A DNA stretch of 64,000 nt, from the NCBI GenBank assembly GCA_013339765.2, contig CM023454.1, positions 39,700,950 to 39,764,949 of the forward strand, given 5' to 3'. A model generated the notes under the pieces. The model did no database searches and had not been told where the DNA came from. It was given only the letters and a program-made list of their open reading frames with translations. The DNA comes from Haemaphysalis longicornis (Eukaryota > Arthropoda > Arachnida > Ixodida > Ixodidae). The position numbers were made by a program, and so were the translations under genes. How positions within the stretch are numbered: position 1 is the first letter of the stretch; each line of letters opens with the position of its first letter. Positions 23,701 to 33,929 of this stretch are shown piece by piece.

Positions 23701-24262
23701 AGTCTTTCTTGGGGTTAAACGGGCACGACCGGAAATTCATTCCCAATTATTCCGCTATTACGAAACCATTAACGGACCTGACCAAAAATGGACAAAGTAA
23801 CACTGTATGCTAGGGCGAACTAAGAAGAACCACCTTTCAACACTTCAAAGACTCAACTTGCGTCTGCACCGTTCTGCAAGCTCCGGACCTCACTAAGGCC
23901 TTCATACAACGCACAGACGCTTCAAGTTCGAGCCTCGGAGCGGTTCTTTTGCAAAGGGGGTGCGAGAATGTCTAACACCCCATCGCGTACGCGAGCCGCA
24001 ACCTGTTGGCGAGAGAGACGCGCTACTCAACCACTGAGCGCGAGTGTTGGCTCTGATCTGGGTGGTGAACAAAGTTGATATTTATTTATAGGGGAAGCCT
24101 TTTATTATACAGTGTGACCACCAGCCCTTAAAGTACTTGCAATCAACTAAGCACTTGAACAGCAGAGTGTTGCGCTGGAGCTTGATACTTCAAGGGTACT
24201 CGTTCACTGTCGAGTTTATCAAGGGAACCGAAAATGTAGCGGTGACTGCATGAGTACAATTC
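23701..24262 (+). pseudogene. RNase H of Gmr1-like element C
   Basis: Broken frames read SFLGLNGHDRKFIPNYSAIT (end of RT thumb) and, from about 24080, GKPFIIQCDHQPLKYLQSTK, VLRWSLILQGYSFTVEFIKG and TENVAVT, the C-terminal half of RNase H ending just where the usual ADALSR motif would come. It completes the order integrase, reverse transcriptase, RNase H in element C. Confidence 0.75.
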
Positions 24263-25199
24263 AAGAACCCAAGTCCCTCTCGTGTATTTAGCAGCGTGTT
24301 GTTCGCGTTTGTTGTTTAAGTAGTCATTGTGGTTCTTCGCGTATTTTTGTGTTTTACCCATACCATTGTGCATCCGTTTCGCGTGTTAAATGTCCTATTG
24401 TGACTGATGGTGCTGCCTTGAACTGTGGACTTTATCGTGCTTCCGGAGACTTCTCCGTGTATCCAAATGACTCTTCTTTTTGTAGAATAGTTGTTGCTTC
24501 CCAACAACTTTCTTAAACCCGGGGTTGTGTGATGAGGCGCCCGCGAAGGAGAAAGAAGAGGGCCGAGGAGCGCGCGGAACGTGCAGAAGAATTGAATCGG
24601 CAAAGGTTCAGCGGACGCATTTGATGCGCTTGGCGATTGAGGACGACCCTGTGATCGCTTGGAGCTAGAAGCAAGGGTCTCAACCGCTACTGTCGCTGAA
24701 CAGCCGTCGGCCGCTGGGCCGGTTACCGTAGTCTGTCTGCTGGCCCGTGCCTAGATCTTGTGACGCGCTTGGCAAGAGAACGCGGTTCGGGGAAACACCT
24801 GCTCACAACCGCCGCAGGGCCATCGAGCCTTCAGCCACAGGGCACGGTCCCTGACCTCCGGCCGCTGTCCCGAGTCCGGACGCGACGTGGCGTGAGACTC
24901 CCCAGCGAGCAAGCCGCGCCGTGGTACATCTGCCGATCCCACACACTTCGTGAGGAGACCTAGTTGGACTGCTGCGCATCCTGAACCATGTCGGACGTTT
25001 CCTCTGTTGCTCTCTTTAGCGAACAGTTGAACAGTTTTTTACCTGTTACCGCAGTTACCGCTCTTTGCTTTGGTCTCGTTTCCACTGTGTGTTTCCGCTA
25101 CTTTCTCTTAACTTCTGCTCTCACCTTCCATGCATAAAGATATTCCTTCTTGCGCACGTCTTAGTTACCGACTCGTGACTTTCTAGCTGGTCCTAGGAA
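24263..25199 (+). other. Probable 3' non-coding / LTR region of element C
   Basis: This non-coding 0.94 kb lies between the RNase H of element C and the point where element B resumes. It starts T-rich (TGTTGTTCGCGTTTGTTG near 24297) and has a GC-rich centre. I could not find a second copy to prove an LTR, nor a clear polypurine tract. Confidence 0.4.
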
Positions 25200-26073
25200 C
25201 ATTCATGACATACGTCACCCGCTACGCTCTTACGAGTGCTCTCCCACCAGTTGTGCCACGGCCGTGCCTGATTTCTCGCTTCACAACGTCATCCTACAAC
25301 ACCGTGCTCTCCGTCAGCTACGTTACCGGCCGTGGCCGGTACTTCCTGTCTCGGGTGGTTGACGACGTCCTCTGCTCGTGCCACATGAGTACACTGTGAC
25401 CACCGCCTACCATCGCCAGTTTAATGGCTTGACGGAATGGCTTAACAAGACGATCACCGACATGCTCGCGTGTACGTTTCTGCGTACCATCTGTATTGGG
25501 ACTTCACTTTGCCGTATGTTACACTCGCATATAACTCAACCCGTCATGACACCGCCGGCTATTCACCATTCTTTGTTATCTACGGGCGTTAACCCACCTT
25601 TCCCTTATATACCATAGTTCCTGATGCGACACCTCTGGTCACCGAATATGCTCGAGATGCTGTCGCTCATGTTAATGAGGGCCCGCCAGGTTGCCCACGC
25701 CAGGCTCTCCGCTTCCCAGTCCCTCCAAAACACCGCTATGACGAGCAACACGGCCCCGCCCAGTATACGCCCAGATTATTGGTTCTTGACAGCACCCCTT
25801 GCCGCCGCATTGGGCTCTCTGCTGCCTCCTTTCGAGAAACTGCTGCCTCCTTTCAAAGACCCCTATCGGATGAAGCGTATGGTCACACCCATGACCCAGA
25901 AAATTGTTACCGTCTCTTCCTCCTCACCATCACTGGACCCAGCAGCTCAACTTGTCCACGTCGGCTGCCTCAAGCCGTATAACTCAACGGCCCCACCTGT
26001 CCTGAGCCTAGTTTTCAATAGGCACGGAGACGGCGTTTCTCTGTCGGAGGGGGTCATGTCTCGGCTCCCTTGA
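25200..26073 (+). pseudogene. Integrase core and C-terminus of Ty3/Gypsy element B, resumed
   Basis: Frames read YVTRYALTSALP, VVDDVLCSCHM, EYTVTTAYHRQFNGLTEWLN, TDMLACT and, at 25624-26073, AQLVHVGCLKPYNSTAPP, the integrase core and C-terminal region expected directly after 21924. The catalytic Glu of the NGLTE motif is kept, but multiple frameshifts occur. About 20 residues of the core are missing at the boundary with element C, so insertion was accompanied by a small deletion. The 3' LTR was not recognised. Confidence 0.82.
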
Positions 26074-26285
26074 CATATCACATGGCAATGCACTGGATCG
26101 CCTGGTATTCAATACAGCGTTCATTTCATCTATGAGTACCTGCCGCATCAGTGGGTCCCGCAAAGCAAGCCTAAGCGAACACGAAGAGGTCGCCCAGAGA
26201 CAGAATTGCTCGAGGTGCGCTGGTATCCTCGGCTTCGGACTATACGACTAATTCTTTGAGAATAGATCACTTTTATGCACAGCTT
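26074..26285 (+). other. Short stretch between element B and resumed LINE
   Basis: No LTR ends or other motif were recognised. This is the 3' border of the insertion in the Jockey-type LINE. Confidence 0.35.
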
Positions 26286-27730
26286 GCAAATAGTCCGCTT
26301 CTGCCTCGTAACAATATGGCTTTCGGGGCGCATTCCACACTCTTGGAGGGAGGCCATAGTAGGGGCTTTCTTGAAGGAGGGAACGGACCAGTCAGCCCCC
26401 TCAAGTTACCATTCTATAGCCCTGACGACCTGCCTCTGTAAGCTCTTCGAGAAGATAATCAATCGCAGGCTGGTGTACTTTCTTGAGTACAACGGTCTTC
26501 TTGAGAGCTGCCAGGCAGGTTCCAGGGTAGTGTGATCGACGAACGATAAACTGGTAGGTCTTCACTCGTACATCGAAGGATGCCTTCGTGCATATGCAGC
26601 ATTATTTAACTGTGTTTTTCGACGTTGAAAAGGCATACGACACTGCTTGGCGTTATCGGATCCTTCGTGACCTCAAGTCATTCGGTGTTTCGGGTAACAT
26701 GTTGAACATTCTTGTTAGTTACTTGTCAGACAGAACGTTTCGACTAAGAGTTGGTTGTGCACCCTCAAAGGTTCACGTGCAAGAAAATGTCATGCTGCAA
26801 GGTTTCGGGTTGAGTTGCACCCATTTTATAGCAAAGATGAACTCTCTTGGTCAGGCAGTGCCACCAGCAATCGCTTATTCCAAGAATGTAGATGACGTAG
26901 ATGTACATCTTTTATATCATTTATTATGTGAATATGCGAACGTCAAGTCCAGCTTGGTGTCAAAAAATTTGCAGGCTGGGCAGACAAGAAAGCTTTTAAA
27001 TTTAAACCTGCAAGAAGCTTCTGCATTGCGTTCTCCAGGAAGCGCGGATCCCTTCCGGACCCAGACATTACTCTTAATAGCCTGTTGCTTCCTGTGAACA
27101 AGGAGCACATGCTCTTAGAGGTTGTGTTTGACCACAAACTCACATTCGTTCCACATATCAAGAAACTTCAGCATAGATGTCTGAAAATTATTATTATCCT
27201 TAAGGTTCTCTCCCACCAAGCAAATGGGGCTGTCAACCACTCCTGCTGCGCTAGTTTACTGCTTTGGTTGGATCTCGTTTCGATTATGGTAGTCTGTTGT
27301 ACTGGTCGGCTACTAAAACAGCGTTGCGAATGTTTGACCAAGTGCTAAAATTGGGGCTACGTCTTGCGGCAGGAGCTTCTCGCACTAGCCCTGTCGAGAG
27401 TCTGTATCTGTAGTGTAAAACGTGGTCCTTTGAGAACCAATAAATGTACAAGGACTTGCTCTATGCTTTTAAAATCTCCTCGATGAACAACCATCTTTTT
27501 TATCCTGTCTTTACAATACATCCACATCTGTGCTCTTTGGAAATCGCCCATCCGTTCCTCTGCCCTTTTCGCGTACTGTGAGCGAGCGAGCGTCGGATCT
27601 CAGTGCTTCGTTTTTCAAAGCCATCCTTTTCAAAATTTTTTTTACCCTGCAAGTTCGCCCTATGTCATGTGAGCTTTCTATTATAGAACTTCACAAAAAA
27701 TTACACCATCTCCCAGAAGGGACATATGTG
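26286..27730 (+). mobile_element. Jockey-type LINE, middle piece (RT palm to thumb)
   Basis: The frame 26275-26535 starts to match at TIWLSGRIPHSWREA and continues YHSIALTTCLCKLFEKIINR. The frame 26588-27097 gives YLTVFFDVEKAYDTAWRYRI and SYLSDRTFRLRVG, then a decayed catalytic box around KNVDDVDV near 26890. Later frames give LTFVPHIKKLQHRCLKIIII, LRLAAGASRTSPVESLYL (stop at 27409-27411) and FGNRPSVPLPFS. The first matching residues directly continue LHLYNKI at the right edge of the 5' piece (19350), so I infer one LINE split by element B. Many stops and shifts. Confidence 0.8.
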
Positions 27731-27734
27731 GTGA

Positions 27735-28281
27735 TGCAAAGCATGGGGGTCCCGTGTAGGTTCCACACCGGCGCAGAACCGGCGCAGGCGGTGTCTCGGA
27801 GCAGACTGAACGCCAGGCAGCGCGCGCACCTGCTTTTATACAGCTGGAGGAGAGGAGAATGGAGGAGAGCCGCGCATGTGCAGTGGGGGTGTGGACGGCG
27901 TAACAACAAGAGAGGGACATACCGCCGAACTGGAGCCACAGTGTTGCAGGTGTCATGCTGTGCCGGCACGAGACGAGCACGCTTCCCCTTTAAGGGTTCC
28001 TGGAGCGAAAGTGTTGCCGGTGTCTTCCTGAGCCGGCACGAGACAAGCCGCAGGCTTTAGCTGATCGAGCACCTCCGGTTTCTTGTCTTTTTCTATTGCG
28101 TGCTCACGCTCCAGCCCCGCTGACCACCCTCTTCGTCCTCTTCTCTGGTTGAGCTGCAAGGTGTGTGGCGCTTCCCGCCAAAGTTTTCCCACGGGAAATT
28201 CAACATCCTCCTCTAACTTTTTCAGTTCCTCGTTTCCGTTGACGTTCAGCTCCGCGTGCCTTTGCTGTATCAGTAGCTTCT
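27735..28281. other. Inserted GC-rich non-coding segment within LINE
   Basis: The LINE coding pattern stops near 27730 and resumes near 28540; this segment lies in the gap together with the SINE at 28282. GCCGGCACGAGAC occurs twice (near 27961 and 28032) about 71 bases apart, with similar flanks, showing a local duplication. Otherwise not recognised. Confidence 0.45.
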
Positions 28282-28513
28282 TGACGTAGTTTGAATGAGT
28301 CAATTACATAAGGCGCGTACGTAGCACTTGCTTTTGTCTTGGTTTTGTAGCGCAGTGGAAAGAGTGCCGCGAACCTCCCGTGGCGGCCAGAGAGTCGTGG
28401 GATCGAAACTGGGCGCCGCAAACTATTCCTTTTTTTATAGTGTAGGGGGAGATGTGCGGACAATGGACGGACGCCGGACATAGCCCCGAGCAAGAGATGC
28501 TTTGCATCTAAAA
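28282..28513 (+). mobile_element. tRNA-derived SINE with conserved GACGTAGTTTGAATG head
   Basis: The head GACGTAGTTTGAATG and ATAAGGCGCG are followed by a tRNA-like part with an A box near TAGCGCAGTGGAAAG and a B box near GGGATCGAAACTGG, then a T-rich tract and an end reading GCATCTAAAA. A second copy with the same order is at 62842-63082. The two share the unusual head upstream of the tRNA part, so they belong to one family. It sits inside the gap of the Jockey-type LINE. Confidence 0.7.
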
Positions 28514-28539
28514 TCGGGTACTGCGGGCTGCAATACTGC

Positions 28540-29600
28540 AGCAATTTCTGTCTCTGCAATTTAAATACCCATGTGCAGAATTGTACAGTGAAACTTCTAA
28601 AACATCCTGCATGGTCTCTTGCGCTGCTAATGGTCCCAATAATAATGCAGGCAGAAGCATGAGCGTTCACCGAACAATTTTTTTAGTAGAAGCGTATAGA
28701 ACTTTACTGATTGTGCGAAACATTCTTAAAAATCAAATTCCGAATTCTATCATCTATAGATATTCCCTGAGTGTTTGCGCACTAACATCGCACAAACCCT
28801 ATAAAAACCACATATTCATTCTTGTATTGAACACTATCAGATCTGTGTATGTGGAAAAGCATGAGTTGCTTTTCTGCTGGGCCAAGGACACGCTGTGATC
28901 GCTGGGAACGAGTTGGTGGACGAGAAGGTCGCTGCTGCTCCACTAATTTTGCTGCTGCTGCACTAATGTAGACATTACAATGGTACCCTATACAGACCTC
29001 AAGCTATACCTAAGACAACACTTGCGCAGAACATGGAGAACACACTGGAATGAACATACAGACAACAATCTACGTGTAATAAAGCCACACTTTGGACGGT
29101 ACATAGCTGACTCACCAAACGGATACATGGAAGTTCCCTTGGCTAGGCTACGGATAGGGCACACCCATGCCTCGCACTGCTATCTGCTCACGGGATCTTC
29201 AAGACCCGAGTGCGTTAGGGGTAGAGAGGCCCCATCCGTAGTCCACGTACACATACAATGCAAGGCACTCGAAACCACCCGACGCCAACATTTTCCTGAA
29301 CTGTAAAGACACCACATCCTGCTACACCCATCAGGCTTGGCCGACAACTCAATGTTTTCTAACAAGCTTGTTTTTCAGTTTTTGACGGACGTCATCTTTT
29401 TGCAGCTTCTTTCATAACATGCATAATCCCACTGGCCCAATACACCACCCATCTTTATGCATTGGCTCCACTTTTGGTTCTACTTGGCAATTTAGTATTC
29501 AGTTGCCTATCTGTCCTCATTATATAACTTAGTCTTTGGCGCTCTTTGACCTCGTTGGCCTTTCGCCATTATTCTCAAACAATCAACATCATCATCATCG
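28540..29600 (+). mobile_element. Jockey-type LINE, 3' piece (RNase H, tail, 3' UTR)
   Basis: 28540-28898 reads LQQFLSLQFKYPCAELYSET, FLVEAYRTLLIVRNILKN, YSLSVCALTSHKPYKNHIF and HELLFCWAKDTL, a LINE RNase H domain with the first catalytic Asp altered (YSE for the usual YTD). 28980-29306 gives the C-terminal region VPYTDLKLYLRQHLRRTW and ARLRIGHTHASHCYLLTG. The Cys-rich end is damaged. The 3' untranslated region ends near 29600 with ATCATCATCATCG, like other tick LINE tails. It completes the LINE begun at 17942. Confidence 0.82.
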
Positions 29601-29809
29601 GTATTATCATTTCGCCTTTCCTATCCAGCACCCTAGTTTGAGCACTGCAAAGAAACTGTCAGGACATTTCTCGAACTGCCACTTTCAGCTGTGCACCTTT
29701 ATGTTTAACCTCCAAAAGAAGAGACTCAGCTATTGAAGAACAGCGCCATTTGTGGACGTGATGTTAGTGGGCATTCCCTTACCAGCTCCATCGTAGAAGA
29801 AAAAAGATG
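29601..29809. other. Spacer before tandem array
   Basis: Short unrecognised stretch. AACTGCCACTTTCAGCTGTGC near 29677 already resembles a decayed array unit. Confidence 0.3.
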
Positions 29810-32780
29810 TGGGATTTTGGACCCGGTTACGCCCTTTCAATTTACGTAGTAAGCGGCTGCGTATGTCCGCTAGGAAGAAAAACGTTGTGGAAATATTTTA
29901 AACTGCCGCAATCCGCCACTGCAAATTTAGGTTTTATATCCAAAACCAGACAGCGAGTCACTATAGAAGTGTACCTATTGCGCGAATGTGTTATCTAGCA
30001 TTCGAGACCAAGCTGTGTCATCACAGCAAAAAATACGCAGTGTGTTGCCCTCGGTTTCACCTTTTTGCCACAACCTAATGGGAAACCGCGTTAGCAGCCG
30101 CGCGAAAATACCTGGTGAAAAATTTTGAAGTTATGCGTCGGAAAGAAAGCAAGCAGTTACAGCAGAACGGATGCCATTGCGCACATGATTTAGGGGGCAT
30201 TCATGAAACTGTGGCGTTCCTGAGAACAAAGAAGCGGTATTTTGAACCTGTTAAGGCCCTTTCCTTTCCTCGTAGTGTACAGCCGCGTTTTCCCGACGGA
30301 AACAATATGCTCTTTGAAAATTGTCGAACTGACGCAATCGGCCACTGCAAATTTAAGTATTACTTCCGAAAGCTCGAAACCAGTTATTGTAAGGGAGAAC
30401 AAAGACGGGGTATGTTAAAATCGGATCCAACCTTTCACCTTCTGCTAATAAGCAGCGCTTTGGCCAACCACAAAAGAAAGACCTGGTGGAACTTTCTGGA
30501 ACAACCACAATCCGCTGCTACATATTTAGGTTTTACCTCTGAAAGGACACAACTTCTCATTGTAGAAGTGTGACCATTGCGCAAGCGTGACGTGAATAGA
30601 AGCGGGACCTTAGTTTGCGGGTATTCCGCACCGGGCCCAGTTTCCAAAGAACAAATATGTTGGGGTGTTTACCTTGTCTTCATTACCTGGCCCCCTCCTA
30701 GTAAGAACCACGTGTGCCCGCTGCAAAAAAACTTGGTGGAAATTTCTCGAACTAACCACAATCCAGCAGTGCATATTTAGGTTTTACCTCCGAAAGGACA
30801 CAGGCAGTCATTGTAGAAGCGTGACCTGAATAGAAGCCTGAACTGAGTTATCGGGCATTCCGCACTCGGCCACGCAGCCAAACAACAAAGATGCTCGGGT
30901 GTCTACCTCGGCAACACACATTTCCCCCTCCTAGTAAGCACCCGTGTGTGGCAGGTGCATAAAAATACTTCGTGGCAATTTCTCGAACTGCCATCATCCA
31001 CTCAGACATATTTTGGTTTTACTTCCGAACGGACACAACCAATCATTGTAGAAGCGTGCCTATTGGGGTGAATAGCAGCGAATAGCAGCGTGAGCCACGT
31101 TAGCGGGCATTCCGCGTCCGAAAACGTCCCGAAAGAACAAACATGCTCGGGCGTTATTTTCGCCTCACACTCTTGGTCTTGCTTAGTAAACAGCCACCTG
31201 TGCCCGCTGGAAAAAAAAAGTCTTGGTGTAAATTTCTGTTTTTGCCAAAATCTTCCACTGCATAATTAAATTTTACTTCCGAAAGGACTGAATAAATCAT
31301 TGTAGAAGCATGAATATTGGGCGAGCGTGACCTGAATACAATCGTGACCTGAGTTAGCACGTATTCCGCCCGCGGCCCCATTGCCAGCCAGAGAACAAAA
31401 TGCTCAAGTGTTTACCTCGGCCTCAGACCTTCTAGTAAGCAGCGGTTTCTGCCTGCCAAAAAAACCTGGTAAAAATTCTCGAACTGCCAAAATCTACCAC
31501 TTAATAATTTCATTTTACCTCAGAATGATAACAAAACGTCCTAGAAATGCACCATTTGCTCACCTGAGTTAGCGGGAATTGCGGACCCGCCTCTATCTCG
31601 AGACAACAAAGTTGCCGTAAGTTGACCTTGCGTTCACCTTTACGTCTCCTCCTAAGAATCCGCGTTTTCCCGCTGCGAGGTAAGAGCGAGTTGAAACTCC
31701 TGAACTACCGCAATCCGCCGCGCCCTATTTAGGTGTTACCTCCAAAAGGACATGTGCACTCTTTGTAGAAGCGTGACCTTTGGGCTAGCGTGACCTTAAT
31801 AGAAGCGTGACATGAGTTAGCGGGTATTGCGCACCTTGTCCAGTTGCCAGAGAACAAAGATGCTCGAGTGCGTACCTCGGCTTTAGAATTTTGCATCCTC
31901 CAAGTATAAAGACAATATTCCTTGGACCTCAAAGCGGGACGCGGGGGAGGAAGGGAAGGGAAGGTGTAGGGAAGAACGTGGCCCATAGCTTCAAGGGATA
32001 CTAAAGCGCAGTGAAGTCTTGTGTTAACTGTAAGATAATATGTTTTGTAGTTCTCTCGGCCTTTGTTCGACGACCAATGATGCGTAATTGCTGAATAAGT
32101 AAATAAATGCTGAAGCACGTCCATCCAGCGCTCGTGAAAAGCAGAAGTGTGTATTGCACGGATTTTTGGAACACTGTAACTTAACGAAGCCCAGCCGTTC
32201 GGACTAAGCAACGAACACAAAACATTTTCTTGCGTAGTTCCATAGTGTGCACTCCTTTCTTGATGTTCCTCAAACGGTTTTCTCCAACTGCCGCAATCGG
32301 CAACTGCATATTTAAATTTTACTTCCGACAGCAGGCAAGCAGTGATTGTATAGGTGCGCCCATTGTACACCTGAATGAGCGAACGGTTTTCTCCAACTGC
32401 CGCAATCGGCAACTGCATATTTAAATTTTACTTCCGAAAGCAGGCAAGCAGTGATTGTATAGGTGCGCCCATTGTACACCTGAATGAGCGGGCTGACTGG
32501 ACGAAGTTCAATCACTGGAGAACAAAGATGCGGTATGTTGCCATCGGTTCACCTTCTCGGCTTTTCCTATAAAGAGTCACGTTTGGCCGCCGCGAAGATA
32601 AACATTGTTAAATTTTCTTGAACTCCTGCAATCCACCTTTGCAAGCTTAGGTTACACCTCGGCAAGTAGGCAAGCGGTCACTGTCGAAGCATACCCATTG
32701 CGCACGCAAGTTAGCCGGCCTCGGCTCTGCCACCAAAAAAAAAAGATGCGGTTTGCTGACCCAGGTTTCACCCTTTCGTC
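29810..32780 (+). repeat. Diverged ~240 bp tandem array, left part
   Basis: A recurring order of short blocks is seen: CTGCCGCAATCCGCCACTGC, a TTTAGGTTTTACCTCCGAAAG-type block, ATTGTAGAAGCGTGACC, GAGTTAGCGGGCATTCCG, GAGAACAAAGATGC, and AGTAAGCAGCCGCGTGTGCC. The GTAGAAG block recurs near 30561, 30809, 31045, 31299 and 31759, giving spacings of roughly 236-254 bases. Units differ from each other by many substitutions and some are partial. No coding pattern. An unrelated stretch at about 31900-32270 interrupts it. This is satellite-like DNA that has not been homogenised recently. Confidence 0.8.
32273..32490 (+). repeat. Recent 109 bp tandem duplication inside the array
   Basis: 32273-32381 and 32382-32490 are identical except for one base (C/A in the CTTCCGACAG / CTTCCGAAAG context). 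The rest of the array is strongly diverged, so this duplication is much younger. It covers one half-unit from AACGGTTTTCTCC to the GAATGAGCG block. Confidence 0.92.
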
Positions 32781-32849
32781 TGCTCGTACTGCCTACCCTA
32801 GTGTGCCCGCCGCAAAGGGGAAAGAGAGAAATACCTGCTTTATTTCAGA

Positions 32850-33324
32850 ACTGTACGAGAGCACTCTCTCTGTATGAATCACTGCTGGCCTGTGACGGTA
32901 GTTGGGTTGTCAGGGAGAGCGGGTGGGATGGTGGGACGGTGGGACTGTCTGGGGTAGTTAACCAACACACCCCTTGGATCCTAGTCAGTCTATACAAAGC
33001 CGGCAAGGGAGGTCCATTATAAAGGGAGTGTGGTGGTGTCTCGCAATAAAGGTACCACCCAGTCGAAGTACGACATTAGACGAATGTCTTTGGGGAGCCT
33101 GTGGAGCGTGCGAGCACGGAATAGGGCTTAACACTCACAGTGCAGACCAATTGTGTGCCCGTTGCAGGCACGCCACACTGCAGACAGAGTCTTCGCACGG
33201 TCATTCATGTAGAATTTGTGGCGAAGCGCTGGGGAGAATAAGGTTTCGGTGGCATGGCAGCAAACCAATAACTGTGTGGCCGCGGTAACTCCTCCGGCAT
33301 TGGAGGAACAGGGCGCTAGTTTTG
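32850..33324. other. Interruption of the array, unrecognised
   Basis: The forward frame 32974-33288 is Cys- and His-rich but matches nothing I know. It adjoins the LINE RNase H fragment and may be the opposite strand of the same insertion. Confidence 0.35.
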
Positions 33325-33840
33325 TTAGGTGTGGTCTTCCCTATCGTAACGAAGGCACCGGACTATCTGTCGGCGTCTCTTTTTTGCGATTGGTTTCGTG
33401 ACAGTGACATCGGGCGGCCTCGCATTAGTGATGGGTAATGCTATCAGCAAGGTTCGTGTTCTAGCCACAGCTATTGCCTCGCTTTTAGCACACTCATTTC
33501 TCTCAATACCCGAATGGGAAGAGCTCAGTAATGGAGTCATTTATGTGGAGGTAAGAAGGTAGCTCTAGGAAAAGTGCGACCAAGGTGCCATGGATACCTG
33601 TATATGATGACGATGCTCCACTGCCCCGTCTGCAGATGTATGCGTGAGCCGAATCAGTGAAGAGCAAAAGCTTGTGTGGTATGTCCCTTGGTTGGGAAGT
33701 TTTTCTCACCCACTGTGCAGTATGGACGAAGGCAAGTCAGTCGATGCGTGTTGTTTTGGCGCTGGCGGTACTTGTAAGGAGGCCAGCATTAGTGACGCAA
33801 TCGGTGGTGTCAACCCAGGCCACCGCACAATCGTGTACTA
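33325..33840 (-). mobile_element. LINE RNase H fragment within the array
   Basis: Read on the minus strand the frames give HDCAVAWVDTTDCVTNAGLL, PHKLLLFTDSAHAYICRRGS and SSSHSGIERNECAKSEAIAV. FTDS and SHSGI-GNE are the catalytic-motif regions of the RNase H domain found at the C-terminus of several LINE clades; here GNE has become RNE and the following Asp is Lys. Frames shift between the parts. It is a fragment, flanked on both sides by array units. Confidence 0.6.
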
Positions 33841-33929
33841 GGCCATTTTCGTTCTCCTTACTAGTATCATTTCGTGGGGGCACCGATGTCACCGCCACGC
33901 CGGTGTATACGATGCATTGCCGCAAGGAT

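Noticed and set aside
27530..28060. 176-codon forward frame as a separate gene
   Set aside because: Its first part is LINE coding sequence (FGNRPSVPLPFS) and the remainder is the inserted GC-rich segment; no single protein is supported.
28340..28430. A functional tRNA gene
   Set aside because: A and B box patterns are present, but the cloverleaf cannot be completed and the flanks show a SINE.
31729..32418. 229-codon minus-strand frame as a gene
   Set aside because: It crosses array units, an unrelated interruption and the 109 bp duplication; repeated residues in it mirror the tandem duplication.
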